Shown here: piece after piece, positions 1-9,581 of the stretch
Layout: each line of letters begins with the position of its first letter
How positions within the stretch are numbered: position 1 is the first letter of the stretch
NCBI GenBank assembly: GCA_028286245.1
Contig: JAQBRY010000004.1
Span: 1-64,000, forward strand
DNA from: Candidatus Saccharimonadota bacterium
GTDB taxonomy: Bacteria > Patescibacteriota > Saccharimonadia > Saccharimonadales > UBA4665
DNA length: 64,000 nt
Reading direction: 5' to 3'
The notes under the pieces: generated by a model
What the model was told of the DNA's origin: nothing
Seen by the model: the letters and a program-made list of their open reading frames with translations, nothing else
The model's database searches: none
Program-made: the position numbers and the translations under genes

Positions 1-662
<662 letters not shown>

Positions 663-664
663 GC

Positions 665-1087
665 GTGATTCGGTTTCAGCTCATTAGCCTTAGTGGTGTA
701 AAGTTCGATAAGGACGTCTACGAAGTTATTGTGCCAACCGCTAGCGGCCAGATTGGCGTGTTAAGCCACCACATGGCGCTCATTAGCGTCGCCGTACCCG
801 GCGCAATCGCCATTCGCCATGATTCGCGCGACCCGGACTCGCAGTTAGAATACTTTGCAATTAACGGTGGTGCCGTAGAAATCACTGACGGGCTGCTTAA
901 AGTGCTTGTAGATGACGCCGACCACGCCGATGATATTAATGAAGCCGACGCCAAAGCCGCCGTTGAGCGTGCCCAAAAGATGAAGGCTGAAGCCAAAGAC
1001 TCTGTAAGTTTGGAACACGCCCAATCGCTCGTGGACCGCCACACCGTCCGGCTGCAGGTTGCCAGCCTTAAACGCCGTAAGCGCTAA
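665..1087 (+). CDS. atpC: ATP synthase F1 subunit epsilon
   Basis: Epsilon subunit of the F1 stalk; it couples rotation to catalysis and inhibits ATP hydrolysis. 140 residues, the usual length. The N-terminal beta-sandwich carries the family pattern (PTASGQIGVLSHHMALIS near residues 25-42, then the INGG..EI turn), followed by a helical hairpin rich in Ala, Glu and Lys ending in a basic tail. The start is GTG, two bases after the atpD stop. As usual in F-type operons it is the last ATP synthase subunit; what follows is unrelated. Confidence 0.95.
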   Translation: MIRFQLISLSGVKFDKDVYEVIVPTASGQIGVLSHHMALISVAVPGAIAIRHDSRDPDSQLEYFAINGGAVEITDGLLKVLVDDADHADDINEADAKAAVERAQKMKAEAKDSVSLEHAQSLVDRHTVRLQVASLKRRKR

Positions 1088-1091
1088 GGCT

Positions 1092-1337
1092 ATGAGTATG
1101 AGTAACTTTGAGTCTGGTCCGTCCACCCCCGAGCCTGTGCCTATGTCTTTCAGTGATCACTCTAGGATAGAAGAGCTAAGGCGTGACGTTGAGGAAATAC
1201 AGTCTCCTTTACTCATGGCTATGGACAAGGATGCCCCACCGATTGTAGTCAGATATCAGCGGTGGGATATCATATTGTCGCGAGAGTTTGATTCGGAAGA
1301 GGGCTACAACGATAGGCAGCTAAGGCACCGTAAGTAA
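1092..1337 (+). CDS. small hypothetical protein downstream of atpC
   Basis: 81-residue protein of unknown function, starting four bases after the atpC stop (ATG at 1092, alternative ATG at 1098). It has an acidic, Pro-rich N-terminus, a charged helix (RIEELRRDVEEIQS) and a mixed tail with Trp and Arg residues. No signal peptide or membrane segment is visible. Its position suggests co-transcription with the ATP synthase genes, but the sequence gives no functional link. I recognise no family. Confidence 0.55.
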   Translation: MSMSNFESGPSTPEPVPMSFSDHSRIEELRRDVEEIQSPLLMAMDKDAPPIVVRYQRWDIILSREFDSEEGYNDRQLRHRK

Positions 1338-1376
1338 AATCACAGCAAAGTAGTAAAAAATAAAGTCTCACGTTGG

Positions 1377-1382
1377 TATACT
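1377..1382 (+). promoter_or_regulatory. -10 box for the 1413 gene
   Basis: TTGG followed by TATACT, 30 bases before the ATG at 1413. No good -35 box is visible. The message would have a short leader containing the ribosome site GCGGAGG just before the start. Confidence 0.45.
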
Positions 1383-1412
1383 AACGGTATTACTGATAAT
1401 TGCGGAGGCTAT

Positions 1413-1919
1413 ATGAGCACAGAAAATTATTACGAACCTACTCCGGATGCAGCTACACTTGAGCGGATGGCTTTGCAGACTCGGGCGTATAGCCTGTTGC
1501 GGCTTACGGTCGAAAATAGTTATGTCGCATCGCCTGGGGATGAGCCGCTTGTTGAGCTTACACGAGTGGTAACAGCCCCGCCCAATTATCGCTTTGATAT
1601 TCGTTGCTCCGATCGTCATGGAAGAGCACTTCTCTTGCCCGCTCACCCATGGGATGCTTTACGAATGCAACCGGCTTCCGACCAGGTTATTGGCGTAGGC
1701 GCGCAGCTAGCTGCAAAACACCTCGTTGCCACTTTTAATGAGCGTGGTGCCCGAGTTTGGGCGGTTGATCCCGACCATGAAAGAGGCTTTTTGCTAGGCC
1801 AGAGGCCGAGCTATGTAATTACTAAACTGGCTGATTCAAACCTAGTAGGTAGACCTGCTGATCTGCCGGATCCGCGCTATGACCTAAGTATGCCTGACGG
1901 GCCGCCGCTGGCGGCTTAA
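1413..1919 (+). CDS. hypothetical protein
   Basis: 168-residue soluble protein with no recognised family. The ATG follows GCGGAGG at suitable spacing. The composition is mixed alpha/beta with no signal peptide or membrane segment; the C-terminus is Pro- and Asp-rich (ADLPDPRYDLSMPDGPPLAA). The gene ends convergently with mscL and the two stop codons overlap in a TTAA palindrome at 1916-1919. It has its own promoter-like sequence and seems to be a single-gene unit. Confidence 0.6.
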   Translation: MSTENYYEPTPDAATLERMALQTRAYSLLRLTVENSYVASPGDEPLVELTRVVTAPPNYRFDIRCSDRHGRALLLPAHPWDALRMQPASDQVIGVGAQLAAKHLVATFNERGARVWAVDPDHERGFLLGQRPSYVITKLADSNLVGRPADLPDPRYDLSMPDGPPLAA

Positions 1920-2329
1920 GCCTCTGCCGTAACTTTAGCCGTGCAAAAAGCGCAACGCGTTGCCTTTTTGGGAATTTCGCTAAGGCATTCCGGGCATTTA
2001 CGCGTCGTAGGTTCTGGCGTTGAGCGCTTACGATTAGCCCGTGTTACCAGCTTGTTAACCGGTTGTACGACAAAGAAGAATACGACGGTGGCAATAATCA
2101 AAAATGAAATTACGGCGTTTAAAAAGTCACCGTATAAAAACTCGCTGCCGTTAAGCGTAAACTTGAGTTTAGAAAAGTTTGGCTGACCGCCAATGGCCGA
2201 AACCAGCGGCGTAATCATGTCTTTGACAAGCGCTGTTACTATCGCGCCAAAAGCACCGCCCACGACGACAGCGACTGCCAAATCAACAGTGTTGCCGCGT
2301 AAAATAAACTTCTTAAAATCTTTATACAT
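1916..2329 (-). CDS. mscL: large-conductance mechanosensitive channel MscL with C-terminal zinc ribbon
   Basis: Membrane channel that opens under tension and releases solutes in hypo-osmotic shock. 137 residues from the ATG at 2329; upstream in-frame codons would add a non-conserved stretch. The family pattern is clear: FKKFILRGNTVDLAVAVVVG (pore helix 1), the ITPL loop, a periplasmic segment, and TM2 (LIIATVVFFFVVQPVNK). After TM2 come CPEC and CAFC pairs, a four-cysteine ribbon also found in some actinobacterial and other MscL proteins. It follows the 2344 gene by 14 bases on the same strand, so the two are probably one transcript. Confidence 0.93.
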   Translation of the reverse strand: MYKDFKKFILRGNTVDLAVAVVVGGAFGAIVTALVKDMITPLVSAIGGQPNFSKLKFTLNGSEFLYGDFLNAVISFLIIATVVFFFVVQPVNKLVTRANRKRSTPEPTTRKCPECLSEIPKKATRCAFCTAKVTAEA

Positions 2330-2343
2330 ATTTAAAATCTCGG

Positions 2344-3219
2344 TTAGCGACGGGTTGCAATAGTTTTTACACCCAATGCCCACATAGTGCCAATGGCATC
2401 AATAAGGTCGGCAATTTCTAGCTCGCGCTTATCGAAGGGATAGTAGTCACGAATTTTATCATATGTATCGCCCGTGGCCCAAGCATCGTGGTCGTAAGTC
2501 TTCAAGCCGGCTTCGGAGGCCGCATTAGTCTTGATAGAGGTGTCTCGCCGCCTGTTTATAATGCCGTCTTCTGCGCCGTGAGGACCGACTACCACCATCG
2601 TGTTCGCGCCTTGATCGACTGTAGTTTTAGCTACCTCACGGCTGCTTGCTTTGAAGAAGCCGGCTCGTTCGGAAAGACTTTGGTGAGCAGAAAGAATACC
2701 TTCGGCAATTTGATCATCAAGTTCGCTAGTAAATAGCTCGGGAGACTGTAGTTTTGCTTCTGCTAATACTTCAGCTTTGCGTTCAGCAATAAGGCGACTA
2801 ATCGGCTGACGTAATTTAATGTAGCCGCAGCCGATGTCACCCTGTCCGTTTACGTCAAAGATGCCGTTAACTTCGCTATTGTCGTCACTGTGTACACCAA
2901 CCTTTTCGTGAGCGACATCAATAAGTACCGGAGTAATTGAACCAACTTCTTCACCAAAAGTGTCTTCGACTGAACCGGCATTATGGGCCTCGCGGATGAT
3001 AGTTAAATTGTAAGCAATGTTTGGTGGCATACCGCCGAAGACATGGATGTAAAGATCAAGATCGCTTTCGCGGTCATCGCCACAAAATATCGGGTCACGG
3101 TCGAGCGAAACGTCACTATAAAATCGTTCGCGCGATTGTAGTAGTTCGTGTTTTTGTTGTTCTTCTGCCTGCATTGATTCGCCTCCAATAGCGGTTACGT
3201 CTTCGTAAGAATTAGCCAT
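2344..3219 (-). CDS. hypothetical protein, faint carbonic-anhydrase-like motifs
   Basis: 291 residues, soluble, acidic. The visible features are CGDDRES near residue 46 (a CxDxR pattern), an HVFGG segment, and GDIGCGYIKL near residue 130. CxDxR plus a later Cys resembles the metal-binding arrangement of beta-class and cadmium-type carbonic anhydrases, but the usual His-x-x-Cys is not plain, so this is only a weak suggestion. A conserved-looking VVVGPHGAEDG stretch lies near residue 210. It is probably co-transcribed with mscL downstream. Confidence 0.6.
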   Translation of the reverse strand: MANSYEDVTAIGGESMQAEEQQKHELLQSRERFYSDVSLDRDPIFCGDDRESDLDLYIHVFGGMPPNIAYNLTIIREAHNAGSVEDTFGEEVGSITPVLIDVAHEKVGVHSDDNSEVNGIFDVNGQGDIGCGYIKLRQPISRLIAERKAEVLAEAKLQSPELFTSELDDQIAEGILSAHQSLSERAGFFKASSREVAKTTVDQGANTMVVVGPHGAEDGIINRRRDTSIKTNAASEAGLKTYDHDAWATGDTYDKIRDYYPFDKRELEIADLIDAIGTMWALGVKTIATRR

Positions 3220-3321
3220 AAGTTCCCTATTTTATATTATGTTAGTGATAATCTTCACATAATTATACGCTTTTACGTCAAGTTGTTAATACCTCTGCTA
3301 AGATGAAGGTAAGAGTAGGTT

Positions 3322-3969
3322 ATGTCAATAAATGAAACACACCATTCTATCCCCCCTAGTCCAGAGCTTGTAGACTCATTCGACAGGTCTGACATTACTG
3401 CACATCTTAAGAACTTAGGCAGTATGGATTCTACTGCATTAGTGCATATGCTCCTCCCACACCGGCTCCTCCCAAACCATGACCCTGCCGGGTATTTGAT
3501 TTCCGTACATAATTCCCAAACTGACGATATTAGTGAGATACGCTCTAGCTATGATCTGGGTGTTACGTTTGGCCGTAGCTTAGCGCATAGTTTTCATCGC
3601 GATAAAGGCATACTGCCCGTGGTTAGTGACTTTGATGCATCTAACAAGAAGATGGTCGATACTTACTTGGCGCGGTCACGTAAAATTCCAGTTTCCGAAC
3701 TAATACGTAATAGCGGACGTACACATGCCGACATTTATCGTGCAGCCGAAATATTTAAGTTGCGTTGCATTATGGTAGTGCCACATTTAATGATGGAGCC
3801 AAATGATGTAACGCGTGGTTGTCATGATTATTTTTCAATTATACGATTGCTCGAAACGGATAAACAAGAGCAACAAAAAGTGCTTCGTTTATCACTCGGA
3901 CACATTAGCCTTTGGCAGAAGTTTAGCAGTGTTTCGGCACTGTTTAATCCGGCGCATAAAGTTAGCTAA
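3322..3969 (+). CDS. hypothetical protein
   Basis: 215-residue protein of unknown function, divergent from the 2344 gene with a 102-base AT-rich intergenic region that must hold both promoters. It has several His and Arg residues, a helix around FGRSLAHSFHRDKG and a segment SELIRNSGRTHADIYRAAEIFKL that could be a helix-turn-helix (SELIRNSGRTHADIYRAAE), though this is not a confident call. No signal peptide or membrane helix. Confidence 0.6.
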   Translation: MSINETHHSIPPSPELVDSFDRSDITAHLKNLGSMDSTALVHMLLPHRLLPNHDPAGYLISVHNSQTDDISEIRSSYDLGVTFGRSLAHSFHRDKGILPVVSDFDASNKKMVDTYLARSRKIPVSELIRNSGRTHADIYRAAEIFKLRCIMVVPHLMMEPNDVTRGCHDYFSIIRLLETDKQEQQKVLRLSLGHISLWQKFSSVSALFNPAHKVS

Positions 3970-4038
3970 GCTCTAACACTTTACAAAGCCGTACAATCGG
4001 GGTACGCTTGAGTCATTAATATAAGTGGAGGTTCCAAA

Positions 4039-4875
4039 ATGTTTGGAAGACAGAAGATTGCAGCACTGGTTGCTGAATTTCTAGGTACTGGAGTTCTGAC
4101 ACTGGTTTTACTAAGTGTGCAGCGTTCTCAAATTGGTGTGCCATTTTTTGTGGCATCGGCAGCAGGTTTAGCAGTAGTACTAGTGACGTTTGCGTTTGCA
4201 GCCGTTTCTGGTGCACACTTTAATCCAGCACTTACTATTGGTATGTGGACTGCTCGTAAAATCGGTACGATTAAGGCAATCGGTTTTATTGCCTTTCAAC
4301 TGCTTGGTGGCTACGCAGCGTACTTGCTCTACACTTACTTTGTAAACAACAAGCTTGACTCTATAGGTGGTCACTTTACAAGTCGCATTTTAGTTGCAGA
4401 AGCAGTCGGTGCCGTTATCCTCGGATTTGGTTACGCAGCCGCTGTTTACCAACGCTTTACTGTAGGTGCTCAGGCAGCCGTTTCAGGCTTGTCTTACTTG
4501 CTTGCAATCGTTGCGGCTTCATCAGCTTCAATCGGTCTTATTAACCCTGCTGTTGCCTTTGGTGCACAGGCCTGGGTATGGGGTACGTACGTACTCGGAC
4601 CAATCCTCGGTGCCGTTATTGGTATCAACTTGTACGGCCTGCTTTTTGCTGACCGTGAAGTAGTACTGGCTGGTGATGCAATTTCAGTTGCTAGCAGTAG
4701 TGCAGCCGTACCGGCTACCACAACTAGCGACGCAGCCGTTGCGACCCGCAAGCCACGTGCTACAACTGCACGAGCTACCCGTGCTCGCACCACGACTAAG
4801 TCAGCTACGGCAACTAAGACGACTACCCGTCGTTCTACTGCCAAAAAGCCAGCTGCAAATCGCCGCAAGAAATAG
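4039..4875 (+). CDS. aquaporin-type (MIP family) channel with basic C-terminal tail
   Basis: Membrane channel for water or small neutral solutes. Six hydrophobic segments and both half-helices are present: AHFNPALTIG (NPA at residues 62-64) and LINPAVAFG (NPA at 169-171). In most MIP proteins the second box reads NPAR, the Arg forming the selectivity filter; here it is Val172. From about residue 205 an extra ~70-residue tail rich in Ala, Thr, Arg and Lys follows, like histone H1 or AlgP tails, and should be cytoplasmic. The ribosome site GGAGG precedes the ATG and a strong terminator follows the stop. Substrate unknown. Confidence 0.88.
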   Translation: MFGRQKIAALVAEFLGTGVLTLVLLSVQRSQIGVPFFVASAAGLAVVLVTFAFAAVSGAHFNPALTIGMWTARKIGTIKAIGFIAFQLLGGYAAYLLYTYFVNNKLDSIGGHFTSRILVAEAVGAVILGFGYAAAVYQRFTVGAQAAVSGLSYLLAIVAASSASIGLINPAVAFGAQAWVWGTYVLGPILGAVIGINLYGLLFADREVVLAGDAISVASSSAAVPATTTSDAAVATRKPRATTARATRARTTTKSATATKTTTRRSTAKKPAANRRKK

Positions 4876-4898
4876 AAAGTTACTTTTCTTAAGCGCTA

Positions 4899-4926
4899 AA
4901 ACCGTCCGAGTAATCGGACGGTTTTT
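4899..4926 (+). terminator. Rho-independent terminator after the aquaporin gene
   Basis: An 11-bp perfect stem (AAACCGTCCGA / TCGGACGGTTT) with a GTAA loop, followed by a T run. It lies between the convergent aquaporin and helicase genes and may serve both. Confidence 0.85.
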
Positions 4927-4932
4927 ATGTTA

Positions 4933-7900
4933 CTAGTGTGCAGTTTCAAGTAGCCAAGTCTCAAAGAGCTCTATGCCCTTTAAGTCGGGCGTGTAGCCAT
5001 CAGTCAGCGGAAAATCAAGCAGCATAGTTTTACCCCATACCACTTCGATGATTGCACAGAGTTGTTCCATGATGGCATCATCAAATGTAGCGTGGAGTTC
5101 CTGAATAAGGCCGTCATTATCCGGCTCAACAAACTCTAAGTAGGCGTCGGTAACAGCATAGCCGCGGTAGGTCCGTGAGCGCTCTACGAGTAATTTATAA
5201 AAGTACAGCTGGTAGCGATAAAAATGCATTTTTGTTTCGCGGGTCCAACGATTATGGCTCTTACCGGTTTTGTAGTCGACTATCACTATGGTTTTGGCCT
5301 TTTCGTCAATAATGAGCTTATCTATTTTGCCAGTTAAGTGTGCCTTGCCCACAAACACACCTTCTTCGCGGAAGTTTGCTTCGCTGCGATTTGTGGTAGC
5401 AATAGTTGGCAGGCGCTGCGCCATGTAGGCGTCTAGGCAAATCAGGCCACGGTCATACAGCAGGGCGTGTGTTTGAGCGTCCAATCGTTTACGAGTAAGT
5501 CGCTTTTGGAAGGCGGCTTCGATTACATCCATACTGGGGAGTTGTGCCTGGCGTTTGTTGTAGTCGTGAATAAACTGCAGCGTTTCGTGGATGGCGTCGC
5601 CATAGCTGCTGCTCGGCGTGGCTGCAGACGGAAAACGCAGAATGGCCCGCATAAAGTAGTTACTGGGCCCCCCGCGGCTGACGTCTATAAAGTTATTGAG
5701 CGCACTGGCACTGAGTTGAAAGTTGGTAAGTCGCGGTTGTAAAAGTTGTTTTAGCTCGGGCTGGTTTGCGGCGTTTATATGGCGCTCGTGCCAGTAGGTA
5801 GTAACATCAGCGAGGGTCGGAATGGCCTGTGAGTCAATTTGCTGAACGATAGTGTGCCCGGCTGGCATGAGAGGCGACAGCAAGCTGCCGTCTTGGAGTG
5901 GCTGTTCGTCTAAGTATTTTAGGTGACTGACATTACGGCCAACCGCGTCGGCGCTGTGGCTGGTAATGTAGAGCTGATCGGCAGCGCGAGTGATGGCCAC
6001 ATAGAGCAGCCGCAGGCGCTCATCTTCGGTGGTGCCGGCATAGCGAATAAAGGTCATATTTTGCGGCAAACTTATGCGGGAACCGGAGTTGCGTGCCCGG
6101 CCACCCCAGACTTCGTCGGTAGCATGCAGTACGAACACCACCGGGTACTCCTGCCCCTTTGATTTAAAGACCGTTTGCAGCTTTACTGCCAGCGCCGATT
6201 CTTGGTAGGGGCTGGTGTTCAGAATTTGAATGCCGGCAGCCTGATTGGCAGCTACAAAGGTTATAAAGTCCTTTAGGTGGAGCAACTCGTTATGCGGCCG
6301 ATAGTCGCGCAGACCGGCCCGTAAGGTCGTGAGGTTACTTAAGAGCTGCAGAAATGAGGCGGCGTTGGTGCTCTCGGCTGTCACTTCACCAAAGTAGTGC
6401 TCGTAAAACGGTGCCCGGATGAGGGGAAAGTCTGGTTCGTTGGTACTGAGCGGCTCAATGCCAACTAGGTAATCAATCATCAGCTCGAGGGGCGTGTAGT
6501 CGGCAATCTGGCTAAGCCGCAAAAAGAATAAGCCGATTTGGCGGGTTTGCTCAGAAGCCAGTAATAATTCCAACCAGCTGCTGTCATCGTCTCTGACTTG
6601 CCAGGTGAGCTGCCAAATAGTACTGGTGGGCACTTGCCAGCAATCCAGGCTAAGCACTTGCGGCCAGTATGTGTCGGCCATTGATTGATTGGTGGCACCC
6701 AAATGCAGTACCAGGTTACTCATGAGTACCAGCTGGCTAATAATAGGGTCGTCCAGGACATTTTCGCGCCGCTCGTAGCTAATTGGCACGCTGTTATGTT
6801 GCAGGAATGGTACCAGGGACTGGAGGTACTTATGTTTGGGTGCCAGCACGGCAATCGACTCCGGTGCTTGGCCGCCCGCAATCAGCTCGGCAATTTTATC
6901 GGCCACCCAGGCCTGTTCGGCTAGATCCGTCCTAAATTCTAGCCGCTCTATGACTGCTTGGCCGCTGGGGCGCGCCGAAACGATAACCTTACTAATAGCC
7001 TCAAATTGTTTGTGCAGGCGATTCTCTATTTGCCCGGAAATTCCCTCCGCCAAATGGAGTATGCCAGGCAGCGAGCGATAGTTTTGGGTGAGCGGTACCA
7101 CTAACACGTCTCTGTAGTCGGTGTAAAAACGGTACATGTGCGAATAGTGCGCGCCTTGAAAGGCGTAAATTGCCTGGTCGTCGTCCCCAACGGCAAGGAC
7201 ATTCGGCCGGCCCTCGTGGATGGGGCTGTCGGTGAGGAGGCCAACCAGCCGAGACTGGGCCTCATTGGTATCTTGGTACTCATCGAGTAGTAAGTACAAA
7301 AAGCGCTCCTGCAAGCTGTAACGCAAGTCGGCGTTTGATTCGAGCCCGCGAATAGCCCGTAGTATCATATCGTCGTAGTCAAAGAGTTGTCGCTCGGCCA
7401 GGGCCGCCAGATACTGTTCGTATACAGCAGCCGCCGCCCGCAACTTGCGGTTTTGCTCAGTGCCGTCAACAATAAATTGCCCTTCGGTATTCTTGGCCAA
7501 CCAGTCGTTTTTCCACTGGGTGAGGGCGCTGGTTTTACCACTGCTATCAACCTCTGCTAGCGCCTCGTGTAAACTCTCCTGCCACAGGGTTTGTAAAGAA
7601 GTAATACTAGCCGGTAATTTGCTTGAGTCAGTCTGCCCGGTTGCCGCTAATAGATTACGAAACAATCCAATACTGCCCTTAGAGATTCGCTGCATGTCGG
7701 CGAGTAATTTAGTGGTAATAGCAGAAGTATTTTCGACAAATGTTTGATTGGCAGTGGCAATCTGCAGCAGATCCTTGGGCTCCAGAAGCGCGCGCTTGCT
7801 GTCGCTAATAAGCGTTTTGACATCACGTAAAAAGATATCAGCTTTGAGAGGGTTGGTGTACGGCAGACCGGCCATAATCTCGCGGAAAATGGCGTCTATC

Positions 7901-8259
7901 GTTAAATCATCAGCCGGTTCAAGTTCGCTGTCGGCATTAAAATAATCCGGGTAACGCCGGAGTAGGTCGCTGCCAAAAGCATGATAGGTGCTGATGGTAA
8001 TGTCATAGGCGTCCTTGCCGATAATAGACACCAGGCGGTCGCGCATATTTTGGGCGGCCGATTCGGTAAAGGTTAAACAGAGAATGTTGCTTGGCAGACT
8101 GTCAGTTTTGCTGAGGATATTAGCAATGCGGAGGGCCAGCAACTGGGTTTTCCCGGTTCCGGGGCCGGCAATGACTAGCACCGGGCCCTCGATAGTATCG
8201 ACGGCTTGCTTTTGGGCAGGATTGAGCTGTTTGTAGGCGGACTGGAAGTTTGGCTGCAT
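4933..8259 (-). CDS. UvrD/PcrA-like superfamily 1 helicase with C-terminal RecB-type nuclease domain
   Basis: ATP-dependent 3'-5' DNA helicase, 1108 residues. Walker A GPGTGKT is at residues 32-38; later come LTFTESAA (motif Ia), DEYQDTN (motif II), GDDDQAIYAFQGA (motif III), QNYRS (motif IV), FKSKGQEYPVVFVL (motif V) and LLYVAITRAADQLY (motif VI). The last ~250 residues contain GDAIHETLQ, then IVDYKTGK followed by a QLYFYKLL helix, the PD-(D/E)xK pattern of the RecB/AddB nuclease family. So one chain combines unwinding and cutting, as in AddA-like repair enzymes. A -10 box sits six bases before the ATG, supporting this start. Confidence 0.92.
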   Translation of the reverse strand: MQPNFQSAYKQLNPAQKQAVDTIEGPVLVIAGPGTGKTQLLALRIANILSKTDSLPSNILCLTFTESAAQNMRDRLVSIIGKDAYDITISTYHAFGSDLLRRYPDYFNADSELEPADDLTIDAIFREIMAGLPYTNPLKADIFLRDVKTLISDSKRALLEPKDLLQIATANQTFVENTSAITTKLLADMQRISKGSIGLFRNLLAATGQTDSSKLPASITSLQTLWQESLHEALAEVDSSGKTSALTQWKNDWLAKNTEGQFIVDGTEQNRKLRAAAAVYEQYLAALAERQLFDYDDMILRAIRGLESNADLRYSLQERFLYLLLDEYQDTNEAQSRLVGLLTDSPIHEGRPNVLAVGDDDQAIYAFQGAHYSHMYRFYTDYRDVLVVPLTQNYRSLPGILHLAEGISGQIENRLHKQFEAISKVIVSARPSGQAVIERLEFRTDLAEQAWVADKIAELIAGGQAPESIAVLAPKHKYLQSLVPFLQHNSVPISYERRENVLDDPIISQLVLMSNLVLHLGATNQSMADTYWPQVLSLDCWQVPTSTIWQLTWQVRDDDSSWLELLLASEQTRQIGLFFLRLSQIADYTPLELMIDYLVGIEPLSTNEPDFPLIRAPFYEHYFGEVTAESTNAASFLQLLSNLTTLRAGLRDYRPHNELLHLKDFITFVAANQAAGIQILNTSPYQESALAVKLQTVFKSKGQEYPVVFVLHATDEVWGGRARNSGSRISLPQNMTFIRYAGTTEDERLRLLYVAITRAADQLYITSHSADAVGRNVSHLKYLDEQPLQDGSLLSPLMPAGHTIVQQIDSQAIPTLADVTTYWHERHINAANQPELKQLLQPRLTNFQLSASALNNFIDVSRGGPSNYFMRAILRFPSAATPSSSYGDAIHETLQFIHDYNKRQAQLPSMDVIEAAFQKRLTRKRLDAQTHALLYDRGLICLDAYMAQRLPTIATTNRSEANFREEGVFVGKAHLTGKIDKLIIDEKAKTIVIVDYKTGKSHNRWTRETKMHFYRYQLYFYKLLVERSRTYRGYAVTDAYLEFVEPDNDGLIQELHATFDDAIMEQLCAIIEVVWGKTMLLDFPLTDGYTPDLKGIELFETWLLETAH

Positions 8260-8265
8260 GCCTCT

Positions 8266-8271
8266 ATTGTA
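8266..8271 (-). promoter_or_regulatory. -10 box, leaderless start of helicase gene
   Basis: TACAAT ends six bases before the ATG at 8259, so transcription would begin at the start codon. Confidence 0.55.
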
Positions 8272-8295
8272 GCCTGTTAAACGAGTGTCGCCAAT

Positions 8296-9492
8296 TTAGA
8301 AGCGGGAGGCTTCGGCTATGGCGCAGACTTCGCAGTCGTCGCGGCGGTCAAAACCGGTCAGCCATTGTTCAGTGGCCTGGCGCCAAGGCTCCAGGTCCTT
8401 AAAGCCAACAAAATCAGCTGCTTCGCGCAGCACGTAGCCCAGCCAGCCGTAAATGCGGAGCTTGCCCCACATTACAGCGGCCCATTTAGGCCCGGCCGGA
8501 ATGACGGTAATCGGTTTTTTAACCCAATAGGTCTTCATATCTTTACCGCTGGCTTTGCGCCGTAGGTTTTCGGCCACAAAACTGGCATCATGGAGGGCAA
8601 TTTGGGCCAGCCCGCTGTAAGGCGTGTTGGCATTGTCGCCAATTACAAAGATATTGTCTTCGGCCTGTAGGTAGGTGTCGGTTGCAACTTTGCCGCGGCC
8701 CATAATTACAAAGTGATTATTAACAAAAAATGGATTATTGGTAACGCCGGCTGTCCAAATAACGGTATGGCTGCGGATGGGCTTGCCGCTCACGGTCAGT
8801 TCGTCCGAAGTAACACCCTGCACAATACTGTTGGTGTAGAGTTTAACGCCGAGCCGCTTGAGGCGCCGCCTAATCATGCGAGAAGTATCAATAGGTAGGC
8901 GCGGTAATAAGCGTGGAGAGGCCTCAATCAGGTCCACATGGACCGCCCGGTGCTTAATGCCGTGGTTGCGCATAATCCGACGCACGTAGCTGGGTAGTTC
9001 GCCGGCTAATTCAATGCCCGTTGGACCGGCGCCAATAATTACGTAGTTTAAGTCCGGTGATTTACCCTCTATGAGCTGCTGATGTAAATGCGTTTTGAGC
9101 CGAGCGACTTCTACTTGTGACTTAATACTGTACGAATATTCTGGCAGGCCGGGAATGCCAAAGTAGTTAGTAACCACGCCTAGCGCCAAAATAAGGGTTT
9201 CATAGGGCAGTACGCTGCCATCCGTGGTGGTAATAGTTTTGAGTTTACGATCAATAGTTTCGGCAGTGCCCTGCACTAGGGTTATTGATTTGCCTTCAAA
9301 CAGCGCCCGCAAGGTAATGCTGGAGTTGGCACGCGAGCCACCTGTGGCGGTTCGGTAGAGGGTTGGATAGTAGCGAAAGTCAGTTTGATCGCTGAGTAGT
9401 GTTATATCAAAACGACTGTCATCCGCCAGTTCCAGCGCGGCCTTGACGCCGCCAAAGCCACCGCCTACCACCAAGAGTTTTTCTTTTTTCAT
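8296..9492 (-). CDS. ndh: type II NADH dehydrogenase (NDH-2)
   Basis: Non-proton-pumping, FAD-containing NADH:quinone oxidoreductase attached to the inner membrane face. 398 residues, normal for the family. The N-terminal FAD dinucleotide fold (VVGGGFGG, residues 8-15), the second Rossmann motif for NADH (VIIGAGPTGIELAGEL, ~residue 150), and the FVIGDNAN motif that closes the FAD site are all present. The C-terminal WGKLRIYGWLGYVLREAAD segment fits a membrane-binding helix. With the FAD dehydrogenase next door and the bo3 oxidase at 26-33 kb it would make a short respiratory chain. Its promoter faces that of the 9582 gene. Confidence 0.92.
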   Translation of the reverse strand: MKKEKLLVVGGGFGGVKAALELADDSRFDITLLSDQTDFRYYPTLYRTATGGSRANSSITLRALFEGKSITLVQGTAETIDRKLKTITTTDGSVLPYETLILALGVVTNYFGIPGLPEYSYSIKSQVEVARLKTHLHQQLIEGKSPDLNYVIIGAGPTGIELAGELPSYVRRIMRNHGIKHRAVHVDLIEASPRLLPRLPIDTSRMIRRRLKRLGVKLYTNSIVQGVTSDELTVSGKPIRSHTVIWTAGVTNNPFFVNNHFVIMGRGKVATDTYLQAEDNIFVIGDNANTPYSGLAQIALHDASFVAENLRRKASGKDMKTYWVKKPITVIPAGPKWAAVMWGKLRIYGWLGYVLREAADFVGFKDLEPWRQATEQWLTGFDRRDDCEVCAIAEASRF

Positions 9493-9500
9493 CTAGCCAT

Positions 9501-9506
9501 ATTGTA
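9501..9506 (-). promoter_or_regulatory. -10 box of ndh
   Basis: TACAAT eight bases before the ndh ATG at 9492, a near-leaderless arrangement. Confidence 0.5.
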
Positions 9507-9581
9507 CCAAAGCATAAGAATCTTGCAACAGAGACTGTGAACTAGTTGCATGACGGGGGCGAAACGGTTAAGCTTAAGCGT

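Noticed and set aside
4494-4868. Minus-strand open frame over the aquaporin tail
   Set aside because: It is the antisense of an Ala/Thr/Arg-rich repeat coding region and shows only low-complexity residues.
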